The notes: a model not told the origin generated them from the letters alone. A stretch of 64,000 nt of DNA from Abyssicoccus albus (GCF_003815035.1 NZ_RKRK01000002.1:124001-188000); one strand, 5' to 3'. Positions 44,935-54,879 are shown, counted from the first letter of the stretch. Made by a program: numbers and translations.

Positions 44935-45722
44935 AACAATATCAATATTATATATTCGACCTTGATGGGACGATGTATCACGGCAATGAACCAATCGATG
45001 GAGCGAAAGAGATCATTGATTACTTAGATTATAAAGAAATACCATATCGATTCTTGACAAATAACTCAACGAAACAACCGATAGACGTTGCGGAAAAGTT
45101 GCAAAGTTTTGGTATTAAAGCAATGGAAAAACATGTGATGACTTCTGCAATGGCAACGAAAGAATACTTAATTCAGCATAAAATGAAGCGTGTATTTGTC
45201 ATTGGTGAAGATGGATTAAAGAATACGTTACGATCAGCGAATATTCAAATTGTTGATGATGAAAGTGAATCTGTAGATGCGGTGATTGTCGGATTAGATC
45301 GAGAAGTGACTTATGAGAAGTTTGCAAAGGCTACATTACTCATTCGTAATGGTGCCAAATTTATTTCAACGAATCCTGACAAAAACATTCCGACAGAACG
45401 TGGAATGATGCCCGGTAATGGTGCATTGACAACACTCGTTCAAAGTTCAACGGGTATTGAACCTATCAGCATCGGTAAACCGAATGAATTAATGATTTTA
45501 GAAATATTAAGATTAAATGGATGGGACCAAACAGATGTTTTGATGGTTGGGGATAATTATGATACAGATATATTAACAGGTATTCACGCTTCGGTAGATA
45601 CATTACATGTGAATACAGGTGTGAGCTCAACGAATCAAGTTCAAGATAAAGAAATACAACCAACATATACTGTTGATACATTATATGATTGGATTCAAAG
45701 AATGGAGGATTATAATGAGTAA
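44931..45722 (+). CDS. HAD-family phosphatase, NagD/YutF type
   Basis: 263 residues. HAD motifs: F-D-L-D-G-T-M-Y (nucleophile Asp), L-T-N-N-S-T, K-P near residue 184 and V-G-D-N-Y-D-T-D-I. The cap domain of the C2 type is present. It probably dephosphorylates small phospho-compounds such as nucleotides or sugar phosphates. It overlaps its neighbours at both ends, so the yutE-yutF-dehydrogenase genes form one unit. Confidence 0.9.
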   Translation: MKQYQYYIFDLDGTMYHGNEPIDGAKEIIDYLDYKEIPYRFLTNNSTKQPIDVAEKLQSFGIKAMEKHVMTSAMATKEYLIQHKMKRVFVIGEDGLKNTLRSANIQIVDDESESVDAVIVGLDREVTYEKFAKATLLIRNGAKFISTNPDKNIPTERGMMPGNGALTTLVQSSTGIEPISIGKPNELMILEILRLNGWDQTDVLMVGDNYDTDILTGIHASVDTLHVNTGVSSTNQVQDKEIQPTYTVDTLYDWIQRMEDYNE

Positions 45723-46677
45723 AATTTTAGTGACTAGAAATATGCCAGAGAAGTTTATTGATCAATTACGCGAAGGTCATGAAGTAATTGTGTGGGAAGA
45801 ATTCGATAAAGCGATTCCGAGAGAGACATTATTAGAGCAAAGTAAAGATGTTGATGCAATGATGACGATGATGAGTGATCAAATTGACAGCGAAGTGCTT
45901 GAAAATGCTGAAAATTTAAAGGTTGTTGCGAATTTTGCCGTAGGATATGACAATTTCGATTTAGACGCATTTAAACAACACGATGTGATCGGCACAAATA
46001 CACCTGATGTATTAACGGAAACGACTGCTGAACTAGGGTTTAGTATCATGATGAGTCTTGCTAGACGTATCGTTGAAGCTGATCACTTCATGAAAAATGG
46101 TGAATGGACAGGTTGGTCGCCATTCTTATTGAGCGGAACAGATATTTTCAATAAGACGGTAGGAATATACGGCATGGGTAGTATTGGTACTGCATTCGCT
46201 AGAAGACTTCAAGGATTTAATTGTAACGTTCTGTATCATAACCGCTCTAGAAATGACGAAGCTGAACAGTTAACAGGTGCGAAATATTGTGAATTTGATG
46301 AATTGGTTCAATCGAGTGACATTGTTGTATGTACTGCTCCATTAAATGATGGGACGAAAGATAAATTTAATAAAGAGACATTCGACAAAATGAAAGAGAG
46401 TGCGTTATTTGTAAACATCGGACGTGGTGGACACGTTGTCGAAGAAGATTTACTTGAAGCAATTCAGTCTGAATCGATTAAAGGTGCGGCACTTGATGTA
46501 TTTAGAGAAGAACCAATGAAAACAGATCACCCATTCTTAAAAGAAGACCGTATCGTGACGACACCACATATTGGTAGTGCAACGGTTGATACGCGTGATA
46601 AGATGATTCAACTGTGTGTTGATAATATTTTGAATGTATTAGATGGTAAAGATCCAATTACACCAATCAATAAGTAA
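45715..46677 (+). CDS. D-2-hydroxyacid dehydrogenase (glyoxylate/hydroxypyruvate reductase-like)
   Basis: 320 residues from the ATG at 45715 (RBS TGGAGG). The Rossmann motif is G-M-G-S-I-G. The catalytic Arg lies in the D-I-V-V-C-T-A-P region, Glu in D-V-F-R-E-E-P, and His in T-T-P-H-I-G-S-A. Reduction of glyoxylate or hydroxypyruvate with NAD(P)H is the commonest activity for this branch; other 2-ketoacids are possible. Confidence 0.87.
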   Translation: MSKILVTRNMPEKFIDQLREGHEVIVWEEFDKAIPRETLLEQSKDVDAMMTMMSDQIDSEVLENAENLKVVANFAVGYDNFDLDAFKQHDVIGTNTPDVLTETTAELGFSIMMSLARRIVEADHFMKNGEWTGWSPFLLSGTDIFNKTVGIYGMGSIGTAFARRLQGFNCNVLYHNRSRNDEAEQLTGAKYCEFDELVQSSDIVVCTAPLNDGTKDKFNKETFDKMKESALFVNIGRGGHVVEEDLLEAIQSESIKGAALDVFREEPMKTDHPFLKEDRIVTTPHIGSATVDTRDKMIQLCVDNILNVLDGKDPITPINK

Positions 46678-46693
46678 TTTCTGTAAAGTGACA

Positions 46694-46743
46694 TTGACAC
46701 TTATCAATTAGTAAACTATAATCTTTAATTAGGTTTACTAATT
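46694..46743 (+). promoter_or_regulatory. bioY promoter with BirA operator
   Basis: TTGACA (46694-46699), 17-nt spacer, TATAAT (46717-46722). The operator AATTAGTAAAC (46706-46716), 16 nt, GTTTACTAATT (46733-46743) has perfectly matched arms and covers the -10 and start region. Confidence 0.95.
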
Positions 46744-46761
46744 TGATAAGGAGTTATACAT

Positions 46762-47289
46762 ATGAAAGCAAAAGATTTAGTATTCGTTGCATTATTTGCA
46801 GCATTAATTTCAATTGGAGCACAAATTAGAATCCCAATCGGACCAGTACCGATTACGATGCAAGTTCCATTCGTTTTACTTGCAGGTGCCATTGCTGGGC
46901 CAAAGATTGGTGCGTTAAGTTCTGTAATTTATTTATTATTAGGCTTTGTAGGTATCCCTGTCTTTGCAGGAGGGGGAGGACTATCTACATTTGCAAGCCC
47001 AACACTTGGATTTTTGATTTCTTATCCACTTGCGAGTTTTGTCGCTGGACTACAACATTCGAATACTCAACTTGTTATTCGAATATTATATAGTGTGCTT
47101 GGAATGATCGTAATTTATATCATTGGTTTTATTGGCTTTTATTTAAATATGAATTACATTACAGGGACTGAAACGTCAATGATGAAGTCGCTCCAACTGG
47201 CAGTATTACCATTTTTATTAAAAGATATTATCGTTGCAGTAGTTGTAGGGTTTCTTGCATCGATAATCCGAAAACGTATAGATTTATAG
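46762..47289 (+). CDS. bioY: Biotin ECF transporter substrate-binding protein
   Basis: 175 residues with six membrane helices. BioY features are A-L-I-S-I-G-A-Q-I-R-I-P, P-V-P-I-T-M-Q-V and G-L-S-T-F-A-S-P-T-L-G-F-L. It imports biotin, and often dethiobiotin, together with a shared ECF module encoded elsewhere. It is regulated by BirA through the operator upstream, in step with bioB. A strong terminator follows. Confidence 0.95.
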   Translation: MKAKDLVFVALFAALISIGAQIRIPIGPVPITMQVPFVLLAGAIAGPKIGALSSVIYLLLGFVGIPVFAGGGGLSTFASPTLGFLISYPLASFVAGLQHSNTQLVIRILYSVLGMIVIYIIGFIGFYLNMNYITGTETSMMKSLQLAVLPFLLKDIIVAVVVGFLASIIRKRIDL

Positions 47290-47307
47290 ATATTTATCGT
47301 AATAGTA

Positions 47308-47353
47308 AATAAGACACGCGAGATGAATGATGATTCATCTCGCGTGTCTTATT
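47308..47353. terminator. Bidirectional terminator of bioY and nfu
   Basis: A perfect 21-bp stem starting AATAAGACACGCGAGATGAA has a 4-nt loop. It is the most stable terminator in the window. Confidence 0.93.
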
Positions 47354-47367
47354 ATATATTGAATTGA

Positions 47368-47610
47368 TTAAAATACTTGCTCTACTTCAACAACGCCAGG
47401 GACTTCTTCTAATAGTGCACGTTCAATACCAGCTTTTAATGTGATTGTTGAACTAGGACATGTACCACAAGCTCCAAGTAAGCGTAATTGGACAATTCCA
47501 TCATCGACAGCAACTAGCTCACAGTCACCACCATCTCGAAGTAAGAAGGGGCGAAGTTTCTCTAGCACTTGTTCAACTTGTTCAAACATTGTATCTTGTT
47601 CAGTTGTCAT
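47368..47610 (-). CDS. nfu: Nfu-type Fe-S scaffold (NifU C-terminal domain)
   Basis: 80 residues from the ATG at 47610; an ATG at 47619 lies only one base from AAAGGAG and is too close. The family core is [11 protein letters not shown] and the cluster-binding C-G-T-C-P-S-S. It carries [4Fe-4S] clusters to targets such as LipA, whose gene lies 5 kb upstream. Confidence 0.93.
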   Translation of the reverse strand: MTTEQDTMFEQVEQVLEKLRPFLLRDGGDCELVAVDDGIVQLRLLGACGTCPSSTITLKAGIERALLEEVPGVVEVEQVF

Positions 47611-47721
47611 TATTATCATGCTCCTTTAACATTACACATTCGCGTAACATATATAGTATAATATATATAACAATATAACATAATTACGTCAATTATTAAA
47701 TGTTGAAAGGGTGAACAAATC

Positions 47722-48048
47722 GTGACGCATATGAATGTAGTTGTATATGGTGCAGATGTTGTGTGCGCAAGTTGTGTCAATGCACCATCATCTAAAGAAA
47801 CGTATGAATGGCTACAATCAATATTACAACGAAGCTTTCCTGACTTAGACTTTAATTATGTCTATAAAGATATTCAGTCTAAGGATGATATTATTACAGA
47901 TTATGATGATTATATCGTTCAACAAATCGATGAGGATGAACTATTTTATCCAACGTTAGTCATCAATGATGAAGTAGTAGCTGATGGTTATATACAGTAC
48001 CAGCAAATTAAGCATTTCATACAAAAAGAAATAGCGGATCAATCATGA
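47722..48048 (+). CDS. YuzD-family protein (DUF1462)
   Basis: 108 residues from a GTG start with AAAGGGTG. It opens V-V-V-Y-G-A-D-V-V-C-A-S-C-V-N-A-P-S-S, a glutaredoxin-like C-x-x-C motif, and ends P-T-L-V-I-N-D-E with a cis-Pro loop, so it is thioredoxin-fold-like. It lies divergent from nfu, as in other bacilli, suggesting a role near Fe-S metabolism. Its function is unproved. Confidence 0.85.
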   Translation: MTHMNVVVYGADVVCASCVNAPSSKETYEWLQSILQRSFPDLDFNYVYKDIQSKDDIITDYDDYIVQQIDEDELFYPTLVINDEVVADGYIQYQQIKHFIQKEIADQS

Positions 48049-48061
48049 TTCGCTACTTTTT
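48032..48061. terminator. Terminator overlapping the yuzD stop
   Basis: TAGCGGATC / GATTCGCTA with one G-T pair and a T5 run on the + strand, between convergent genes. Confidence 0.7.
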
Positions 48062-48063
48062 GT

Positions 48064-49128
48064 TTATTTAGCATTCAATTTGTACATCCATAAGACGCCC
48101 GATTTTAAAATTCTAGCAATACGACCTGTTACGGTTGTTTCTTTAATGTATGCGAAGCCTTCTTTACTTCCTAGAGAACCGATCATCCCTTGTACTTTTA
48201 GACTTGGCATCGTACCTGGTAATTCTTTGTCTGCCCATGTATATTTAAATACATCTACAATTTGTTCTGCTTGTAATTCGGCAGTTTGGGCCGTTGGTGG
48301 GAATGGTAAATCGGCACAATCTCCAACAATATACACTTTTTCATCCGTAGGAATTTGATGGTATTGATTGACTTTGATTCGACCACTTTTTGCTTTTTCT
48401 ATGTCAAGACTTCGTACAACCTCAACGGGTTGAATTCCGGCAGTCCAAATCGAAGCGTCGACTTTAATTGCTTCTTCATTATTGTACAATTTGTTTTGAT
48501 CGACTTTAGTAATATTAGAATGGGGGATGACTTCAACATTGTTTTCAATAAACCAACGTTCGACGTATTTACTCAATCGAGCAGGGAAGTCTGGTAAGAT
48601 GCGTTCACCACGGTCGAATAATTTAATGTTGATGTCTTTACGACTTTCACGTAGTTCGCTCGCAATTTCTATGCCGCTTAATCCAGCACCAACGACACCT
48701 ACAGTTGAACCTGATGGTAATTCAGCCGTCATTTTTAGTGTACGGCGTGCATTATTCATACGTTGAATTGTATAAGAATATTCTTTTGCACCAGGTACGT
48801 TATGGAACTTATCTTCAGAACCAAGACCAATGACTAAAATATCATAATCGACTTGATTTTCACCAACGGTTACAAGTTGTTTGTCTAAGTCAATATTAGA
48901 TACTTCACCATATACATAGCTTAAGCGCTCATGTTCTGGAAAACTCATTCTCACTTCTTTGTCAGATTTTGTACCTGCAGCAAGTGCATAATATTCTGTT
49001 TTCAAGCCATGAAAAGGCTTCTCATCGACCAAAATAATTTCATAATCTTTAGGTAATGTATTTGGTAATAATTTATGCATAATACGCATATTACCGTAGC
49101 CACCACCAAGTAAAAGTAAGCGTTTCAT
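48064..49128 (-). CDS. NAD(P)/FAD-dependent oxidoreductase, NDH-2-like (YutJ type)
   Basis: 354 residues from the ATG at 49128 (RBS GGGGGC). FAD-binding G-G-G-Y-G-N at the N-terminus, a central NAD-binding G-V-V-G-A-G-L-S-G-I-E, and the C-terminal V-G-D-C-A-D-L-P-F-P-P-T-A. It is shorter than the Ndh protein at 49954-51171 and lacks its C-terminal membrane region. It may be a soluble disulfide or quinone reductase. Confidence 0.83.
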   Translation of the reverse strand: MKRLLLLGGGYGNMRIMHKLLPNTLPKDYEIILVDEKPFHGLKTEYYALAAGTKSDKEVRMSFPEHERLSYVYGEVSNIDLDKQLVTVGENQVDYDILVIGLGSEDKFHNVPGAKEYSYTIQRMNNARRTLKMTAELPSGSTVGVVGAGLSGIEIASELRESRKDINIKLFDRGERILPDFPARLSKYVERWFIENNVEVIPHSNITKVDQNKLYNNEEAIKVDASIWTAGIQPVEVVRSLDIEKAKSGRIKVNQYHQIPTDEKVYIVGDCADLPFPPTAQTAELQAEQIVDVFKYTWADKELPGTMPSLKVQGMIGSLGSKEGFAYIKETTVTGRIARILKSGVLWMYKLNAK

Positions 49129-49237
49129 TGTAATGCCCCCTATCAATTTCGTATCAATTCTATAATATCATGAAAATGAATTAAGTGATAACTTATGTCA
49201 ATCAATGTTATACTATAGACTATAATGAGGTGATGGA

Positions 49238-49471
49238 TTGTATATATTAGTCGAAATGTGTGCAGCCAATATCGAGAAAGGTTCACGACCCGTTTTTGAA
49301 AAACTTGAACAAGATCCAAGAGTCGACGTCATCGATTATGGATGCTTGAGTGAGTGTGGATTATGTAGCAATACAATGTATGCCTTTGTCGAGGGAGAAA
49401 AAGTAGCTGCACAAAATCCAGAACGTCTATACGATAAAATTATTTCAAAGATTGATTCAATAGATCAATAA
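49238..49471 (+). CDS. YuzB-family protein (DUF1450)
   Basis: 77 residues from a TTG start, supported by GAGGTG at 5-nt spacing. It has cysteines in V-E-M-C-A-A-N and D-Y-G-C-L-S-E-C-G-L-C, a possible metal or cluster site. It is 21 nt upstream of sufA and shares its strand. Small ferredoxin-like protein of unknown role. Confidence 0.85.
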   Translation: MYILVEMCAANIEKGSRPVFEKLEQDPRVDVIDYGCLSECGLCSNTMYAFVEGEKVAAQNPERLYDKIISKIDSIDQ

Positions 49472-49492
49472 CAGAGAGAAAGGAAGAATATT

Positions 49493-49861
49493 ATGACTGA
49501 ACAAAATGCAATTATTTTAACAGAGAGTGCATCATTTGCGGTAAAAGATGTATTAAAGAGTCAAAATCTTGAAGATGGTTATTTAAGAGTATCTGTAACT
49601 GGTGGTGGCTGTACAGGACTAACGTATCAAATGAGTGGCGATGAACAGCCATCTGATGATGATATTATATTAGAATATTATGGTGTAAAAGTACTTGTGA
49701 AAAAGTCAGATGCACCAGTACTCAACGGCACGATAATCGACTTCAAAGAAAGTATGATGGGTGGAGGATTTACGATCGACAACCCAAATGCAATTGCGTC
49801 ATGTGGTTGTGGAACATCATTTAGAACGAAAAATGTCGCGGGTACTCCTGAAGATTGTTAA
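49493..49861 (+). CDS. sufA: A-type Fe-S carrier (SufA/HesB family)
   Basis: 122 residues. The three cluster-ligand cysteines are in G-G-C-T-G-L and S-C-G-C-G-T-S. It transfers clusters from the SufBCD scaffold to apoproteins. RBS AGAAAGG. Confidence 0.92.
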   Translation: MTEQNAIILTESASFAVKDVLKSQNLEDGYLRVSVTGGGCTGLTYQMSGDEQPSDDDIILEYYGVKVLVKKSDAPVLNGTIIDFKESMMGGGFTIDNPNAIASCGCGTSFRTKNVAGTPEDC

Positions 49862-49869
49862 TAATAAGC

Positions 49870-49898
49870 TTGAATTCAAATCATAAAACAGATAAAAT
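49870..49898 (+). promoter_or_regulatory. Promoter of ndh
   Basis: TTGAAT (49870-49875), 17-nt spacer, TAAAAT (49893-49898). Confidence 0.6.
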
Positions 49899-49953
49899 TT
49901 ATAATGTATGAGAAATATGGTGAAAATAAGAATAATAAAATGAGGTGTATTGA

Positions 49954-51171
49954 ATGGGATTCGAACGAAAAAAAATATTAGTACTTGGTGCGGGATATGC
50001 TGGATTACAAACCGTTGTGAAATTACAAAAATTAGTATCAGTTCAAGATTGTGAGATTACATTAATTAATAAAAATTCATACCATTATGAATCAACGTGG
50101 TTGCATGAAACAGCTGCAGGAACAATTAATTATGAACAAGGTATTTATCCAATTACGAGTGTAATTGATGCAAGCAAAGTTAAATTTGTCCCTGCAGAAG
50201 TCACTGCAATTGATAAAGACAATCAAACAGTGAATACAACCCAAGGTGAATTCTCATTCGATTATTTAGTGATGGCATTAGGCTTTGAAAGTGAAACATT
50301 TGGAATTACGGGTATGGATGAGCATGCAATGTCGATTACAAATGTCGAGTCTGCACGTAAGATTAAGCAACATATCGAAGAGCGTTTCGCGCATTACAGT
50401 GAATCAGAAGTAAAAGACCCTAATGATTTGAAAATTATCGTTGGTGGTGCTGGATTTACTGGTGTTGAATTACTTGGAGAACTCGCTGAACGCGTTCCTG
50501 AATTATGTTCACAGTACAATGTGAATGCTGAAGATGTAAAATTAATCTGTATCGAAGCGGCGCCTAAGATGTTGCCTATGTTCTCTGAAGAACTTGTCAA
50601 TTATGCAGTGAATGCACTTGAATCTAAAGGTGTAGAATTCAAGCTTGCAACACCGATTGTTGCAGCGAATGAACAAGGCTTTGTTGTAAAAGAGAATGAT
50701 GAAGAGAAAACAATCGAAGCGAATACAGCAATTTGGACAGCGGGTGTTCGTGGGAATGCTTTAATGGATACATCATTTGATGGCGTTAAACGTGGACGTA
50801 TCATTGTTGAAGATGACTTATCAATTGAAGGATATCCAAATATTTTCGTCATTGGAGATTGTTCAGCAGTGATGAATGGTGAAGGTGAGAATGCTCGACC
50901 TTATCCTACAACAGCTCAGATTGCAATGCAACAAGGTGATCACTTAGCGAAAAATTTAAAAGCAGTATTAGATGGAGACAAGACGTCTAAGTTTAATTAC
51001 GATGAAAAAGGGACAGTTTGTTCACTTGGACCAAACGATGCTGTAGGACATGTAATGGGCAAAGATTTACAAGGTAAGAAAGCTTCATTTATGAAAAAAG
51101 TTATCGATACAAGAGCAATATACAAAATCGGTGGACCACTGTTAGCATACAAAAAAGGTAAAGTATTATAA
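49954..51171 (+). CDS. ndh: Type II NADH dehydrogenase
   Basis: 405 residues. Motifs: G-A-G-Y-A-G-L-Q (FAD), [11 protein letters not shown] (NAD), and F-V-I-G-D-C-S-A with a following [10 protein letters not shown] quinone-site helix. It passes electrons from NADH to menaquinone without pumping protons. Together with the Mnh antiporter downstream it shapes the cell's ion gradients. Confidence 0.93.
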   Translation: MGFERKKILVLGAGYAGLQTVVKLQKLVSVQDCEITLINKNSYHYESTWLHETAAGTINYEQGIYPITSVIDASKVKFVPAEVTAIDKDNQTVNTTQGEFSFDYLVMALGFESETFGITGMDEHAMSITNVESARKIKQHIEERFAHYSESEVKDPNDLKIIVGGAGFTGVELLGELAERVPELCSQYNVNAEDVKLICIEAAPKMLPMFSEELVNYAVNALESKGVEFKLATPIVAANEQGFVVKENDEEKTIEANTAIWTAGVRGNALMDTSFDGVKRGRIIVEDDLSIEGYPNIFVIGDCSAVMNGEGENARPYPTTAQIAMQQGDHLAKNLKAVLDGDKTSKFNYDEKGTVCSLGPNDAVGHVMGKDLQGKKASFMKKVIDTRAIYKIGGPLLAYKKGKVL

Positions 51172-51185
51172 TTTCAAAGATTTTT

Positions 51186-51220
51186 ATAGGCCTTGTCACT
51201 TTGATAAGGCCTATATTTTA
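51186..51220 (+). terminator. Terminator of ndh
   Basis: ATAGGCCTTGTCA / TGATAAGGCCTAT with a 3-nt loop, followed by a T-rich tract. Confidence 0.88.
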
Positions 51221-51240
51221 TATGAAAGTGATGTGTTAAG

Positions 51241-51564
51241 ATGGGCATTTCATTACCCCAATTAATTATTAGTGTCGTTTTGTTTTTCGTTTTGTTTTAT
51301 GGTATTTCATTTTTATTGAATATGGTTTTAAAAGAAACGTGGATTATGTTATTGATTTATCCTTTTATTGTCATGATGATCATCGATAAAATAGATACGA
51401 TTGAGTATTTCACCAATACACAAAGTGCTTTTAAAGCGTTATTAGATGGCTTTATCAATATGAAACTTGCCGATATTATTATGTTATCAAGTGGTTTGTT
51501 CGGTGTAATTGCGGCAGGATTTACGATGAAATATTTACGGAAATCTGGGTATCAAATGTTTTAA
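51241..51564 (+). CDS. YuiB-family membrane protein
   Basis: 107 residues with three membrane segments (about residues 5-28, 35-48 and 78-98). It matches YuiB-like proteins usually found between ndh and pepA in bacilli and staphylococci. Function unknown. It is 12 nt upstream of pepA. Confidence 0.82.
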   Translation: MGISLPQLIISVVLFFVLFYGISFLLNMVLKETWIMLLIYPFIVMMIIDKIDTIEYFTNTQSAFKALLDGFINMKLADIIMLSSGLFGVIAAGFTMKYLRKSGYQMF

Positions 51565-51576
51565 GGAGGCGAAAGT

Positions 51577-53028
51577 ATGCATATATTGAAATCACAAGAA
51601 AGTGCGGTAAGTGTTGTGTTTCTTCCACACAATATCAATCAGTTAAAAAGTACAGAGTCAATTGATCAACTGTTCGATTCAAAATATGACCAATATGTTA
51701 AGTCTAAGGTCATTGCTTTAAGCGAAGGTGAAGTGAGCCAAGTATCAGTATCGAAGGATGACCATGTAGAACGTGTTATTGCGGTGGCTATTGGACATGT
51801 AAAAAACTTTAAAGTATCTGTTTTGCAACGAGCCATTCAATATCTTGTTGCCTTTCTTCAAAAAAATAATATTACAGAAATTGAATTTTATATCGATGAT
51901 CATATAAAATCATTACCACAATTTCATAAGCATCTTGCGATATCATTGTTGAGACATAGCTATCATTTTGATCACTATGGTTATAAAGAGAAACCATTAT
52001 TCCAGTTAAATGTTTCCTTTCAACAACCATTATCGAATGATGAGCAAAGTGAGTTCTCAGTAGGTTTAAGTTACGGTAAAGGGATAGAACATGCAAGAAA
52101 CTTAGCGAATATACCACCGAATATTTTAACCCCTGATTATCTTGTCCAAGATGCAAATCATATGGCTGATGATGATACAACGGTCAACATTTACCAAGGG
52201 CAATCATTAGAGGATTTAGGTGCAGGATTAATTTTAGCTGTTGGACAAGGATCAATTTATGAACCAGCTTTAATTAGTATTGACTATAATCCGACAGGGG
52301 AAGACGAAGCACCAATTGTACTTGTTGGTAAAGGAATTACATATGATTCAGGTGGATACTCGATTAAATCAAAAACAGGGATGCCAACGATGAAATATGA
52401 TATGTGTGGTGCAGCGAACGTATTAGGTATGATGAAGGCGATTAAGCAATTGAAACCGAACAAGCGTATCATTGCTGTTGTTGCAGCCAGTGAAAATATG
52501 GTTAACGCACATGCCATGAAACCAGATGACGTTTTTATTTCGATGCAAGGGGACAGCGTTGAAGTTACGAATACAGATGCCGAAGGACGACTTGTTTTAG
52601 CAGATAGTGTATTTTATGCGAGTCAATATCGACCGAAATGTATACTGGACTTTGCAACGCTTACCGGAGCAAGTGTCATGGCACTTGGCAATGATAAAGC
52701 AGCAGTTATGACGAATTCAATGAATAAGTCGGTTCAATCAATTATAGAACAAGCGCATCTTTATCATCAGACGGCTTGGCAAATGCCAATTACAGATGAA
52801 GATCGTAAAAAAGTTCGAGATAGTGATGTTGCTGATGTGGTCAATAATACGAACACCCCAGGAAAAGCATTATTTGCAGCAGCATTTATAGAACACTTCA
52901 CTGAATCTTACCCTTGGATGCATTTTGATATTGCTGGACCAGCAGTGTTTGATAAAGACAGCCATTTAGGACCGAAAGGGCCAACTGGATTTTTAATCGA
53001 ACCGGTGTTGGATTTTATTTTGGAATAG
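51577..53028 (+). CDS. pepA: Leucyl aminopeptidase, family M17
   Basis: 483 residues; RBS AAGGAGG. Metal and catalytic motifs are V-G-K-G-I-T-Y-D-S-G-G-Y and N-T-D-A-E-G-R-L-V-L-A-D-S. The N-terminal third is the divergent regulatory domain of the family. It removes N-terminal residues from peptides in the cytoplasm. Confidence 0.93.
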   Translation: MHILKSQESAVSVVFLPHNINQLKSTESIDQLFDSKYDQYVKSKVIALSEGEVSQVSVSKDDHVERVIAVAIGHVKNFKVSVLQRAIQYLVAFLQKNNITEIEFYIDDHIKSLPQFHKHLAISLLRHSYHFDHYGYKEKPLFQLNVSFQQPLSNDEQSEFSVGLSYGKGIEHARNLANIPPNILTPDYLVQDANHMADDDTTVNIYQGQSLEDLGAGLILAVGQGSIYEPALISIDYNPTGEDEAPIVLVGKGITYDSGGYSIKSKTGMPTMKYDMCGAANVLGMMKAIKQLKPNKRIIAVVAASENMVNAHAMKPDDVFISMQGDSVEVTNTDAEGRLVLADSVFYASQYRPKCILDFATLTGASVMALGNDKAAVMTNSMNKSVQSIIEQAHLYHQTAWQMPITDEDRKKVRDSDVADVVNNTNTPGKALFAAAFIEHFTESYPWMHFDIAGPAVFDKDSHLGPKGPTGFLIEPVLDFILE

Positions 53029-53036
53029 GTAATTGA

Positions 53037-53071
53037 AGCCACCAACATTACAAAGTGTTGGTGGCTTTTTA
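53037..53071 (+). terminator. Terminator of pepA
   Basis: AGCCACCAACA / TGTTGGTGGCT stem with T5. Confidence 0.92.
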
Positions 53072-53080
53072 TGTTATTAG

Positions 53081-53112
53081 ATCAACAAAATCAATGAAGT
53101 TGTTGATGGATT
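53081..53112. repeat. Short dispersed repeat, ATCAACA family, copy 2
   Basis: 32 bases beginning ATCAACAAAATCAATGAAGT, 27 of 32 identical to 21283-21314. ATCAACA / TGTTGAT forms a hairpin here. It lies between a terminator and a convergent gene, like copy 1. Confidence 0.65.
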
Positions 53113-53115
53113 CTT

Positions 53116-54771
53116 CTATTCAATAATTCCAAAAATTTCTTCGTAAATACTGGATAATAATCTATCGTCACATTGCTCAAGTATTGAAATATACAATTTA
53201 ACCTTCGGTTCGGTTCCTGAAGGGCGAATAACGATCCAACCATTTCTTAAGTGAAACTTAATGACATTGGCTGGAGGTAATTTTAACGTCCCAAGTTCAT
53301 GACCATTTGGGTCAAATTGTTGTTGCAACATGAAGTCTTCCTTGGATATAATTTCTAGTCCAGCAATTTGTTCAATTGGTTGATGTCGGTAATAGTTCAT
53401 TAACTTTTGGATTTTCTCCGCACCTTCAAAACGTTGAAGTGTTAATGAATATAATTTTTCACTCGAATGACAATAATGATTATTAATGTTTTCTAAATAA
53501 TCAATTAATGTTTTATCTTCTTGATTTAATGTATCTGCTAATTCAATCAACATAGGAATCACTTGTATTGCGTCTTTATCCCTTACAAGAGAAGATGTTA
53601 GATAGCCATGACTTTCTTCATATCCAAAAATAAAGTTTTGTTGTTCATCTTTTGATATTTCTTCAATGCACTCACCAATATACTTAAATCCAGTAAGAAC
53701 ATCTTTGATTTCAACATCATGTGCTTTACATATTACTTTCGCGAGATCACTTGTCACAATTGACTTGATGACGGTTCTTTGTTCTAAATGTGATGTATTG
53801 TCAATGATATGCTTTAGAAGAATGACTCCTAATTGATTGCCAGTTAAATGTCTATATGTTCCGTTATGATAAACAACGACTCCTAACCTGTCACTGTCAG
53901 GGTCTGTTGCAATGACAAGGTGAGCATTGAGTTGTTGAGCATATTTTATCGCATCTTTAAAAGCATTAGGATCTTCAGGATTTAAACTCGTCGCATTAGG
54001 AAATGTTCCATCTGCACTAGATTGGTCTTCAAGCACAAATAGATGATCATAATTGAGTGTTGATAAAATAGATTTCACTCTCGGTAAAGCAGTCCCGTGT
54101 AAACTTGTAAATACAGTTTTAACGTTGAAATCGGCCATTGAATGGTATTGACTAACGACTTCATGATCATAAGAAGATGAGACTTCATCTGTTAAAATGT
54201 CTATAAATGATTCATTTGCTTCTATGGATTGATTGAATAATTCATCTTCATTTAACTGATCGTATATGGATTTAATAGAGTGCGCTTGTTCGTCTAATAT
54301 TTGTCCACCTGTACGATTGTACACCTTGATCCCATTATATTCTTTAGGATTATGACTTGCAGTGATCATAAATCCTATTGATGCATTTAAATATCTAACA
54401 GCATATGATAACTCTGGTGTCGTGTGATATGCATCGAAAATAAATGTATGAATTTGATAACTTGATAGCACAGTCGCGATGGTGTTTGAGAATTCTTCAG
54501 AGAATAGTCGTGTGTCATACATGATGACAGCTGTTTTATGTAAGTTTGAATCGTTGAGATAACGTGCAACACTATGAGCAATTCTGCGTACTGTAAATTC
54601 GTTCAATCGATTTGGACCAATTCCAATCTCGCCTCGTATACCGGCTGTTCCAAAGTCAAGGGCACCAGTAAAACAGTTGTTAATTTCCTCGTCGGTTTGG
54701 TCAATGTAATATGATTCATCAATGAAACTGCTCTTCATATGCGTTAACCATAAAGTTAATTTATCATCCAT
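53116..54771 (-). CDS. pgcA: Phosphoglucomutase/phosphomannomutase
   Basis: 551 residues, the full length for PgcA. The N-terminal F-G-T-A-G-I-R-G, the phosphoserine loop T-A-S-H-N-P-K-E-Y-N-G, the metal loop D-P-D-S-D-R-L-G and the C-terminal R-P-S-G-T-E-P-K phosphate site are intact. It interconverts glucose-6- and glucose-1-phosphate for cell-wall and glycolipid synthesis. Its position between pepA and the mnh operon differs from what I recall of S. aureus. Confidence 0.93.
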   Translation of the reverse strand: MDDKLTLWLTHMKSSFIDESYYIDQTDEEINNCFTGALDFGTAGIRGEIGIGPNRLNEFTVRRIAHSVARYLNDSNLHKTAVIMYDTRLFSEEFSNTIATVLSSYQIHTFIFDAYHTTPELSYAVRYLNASIGFMITASHNPKEYNGIKVYNRTGGQILDEQAHSIKSIYDQLNEDELFNQSIEANESFIDILTDEVSSSYDHEVVSQYHSMADFNVKTVFTSLHGTALPRVKSILSTLNYDHLFVLEDQSSADGTFPNATSLNPEDPNAFKDAIKYAQQLNAHLVIATDPDSDRLGVVVYHNGTYRHLTGNQLGVILLKHIIDNTSHLEQRTVIKSIVTSDLAKVICKAHDVEIKDVLTGFKYIGECIEEISKDEQQNFIFGYEESHGYLTSSLVRDKDAIQVIPMLIELADTLNQEDKTLIDYLENINNHYCHSSEKLYSLTLQRFEGAEKIQKLMNYYRHQPIEQIAGLEIISKEDFMLQQQFDPNGHELGTLKLPPANVIKFHLRNGWIVIRPSGTEPKVKLYISILEQCDDRLLSSIYEEIFGIIE

Positions 54772-54845
54772 AAAGTACCTTCCTTTGTAAGCGCTAATCC
54801 TTTATATTTTATTAAACATTAATTATCAACATTTGACAAATAAAA

Positions 54846-54873
54846 ACAGAGCAACTCATTTGAGTCGCTCTGT
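54846..54873 (-). terminator. Terminator of the mnh operon
   Basis: ACAGAGC-A-ACTCA / TGAGT-C-GCTCTGT hairpin with a T-rich tail on the - strand, seven bases after the mnhG stop. Confidence 0.88.
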
Positions 54874-54879
54874 GTTAAA

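Noticed and set aside
54785-54798. cre site upstream of pgcA
   Set aside because: TGTAAGCGCTAATC matches the core but fails the last two consensus positions; too weak to list.
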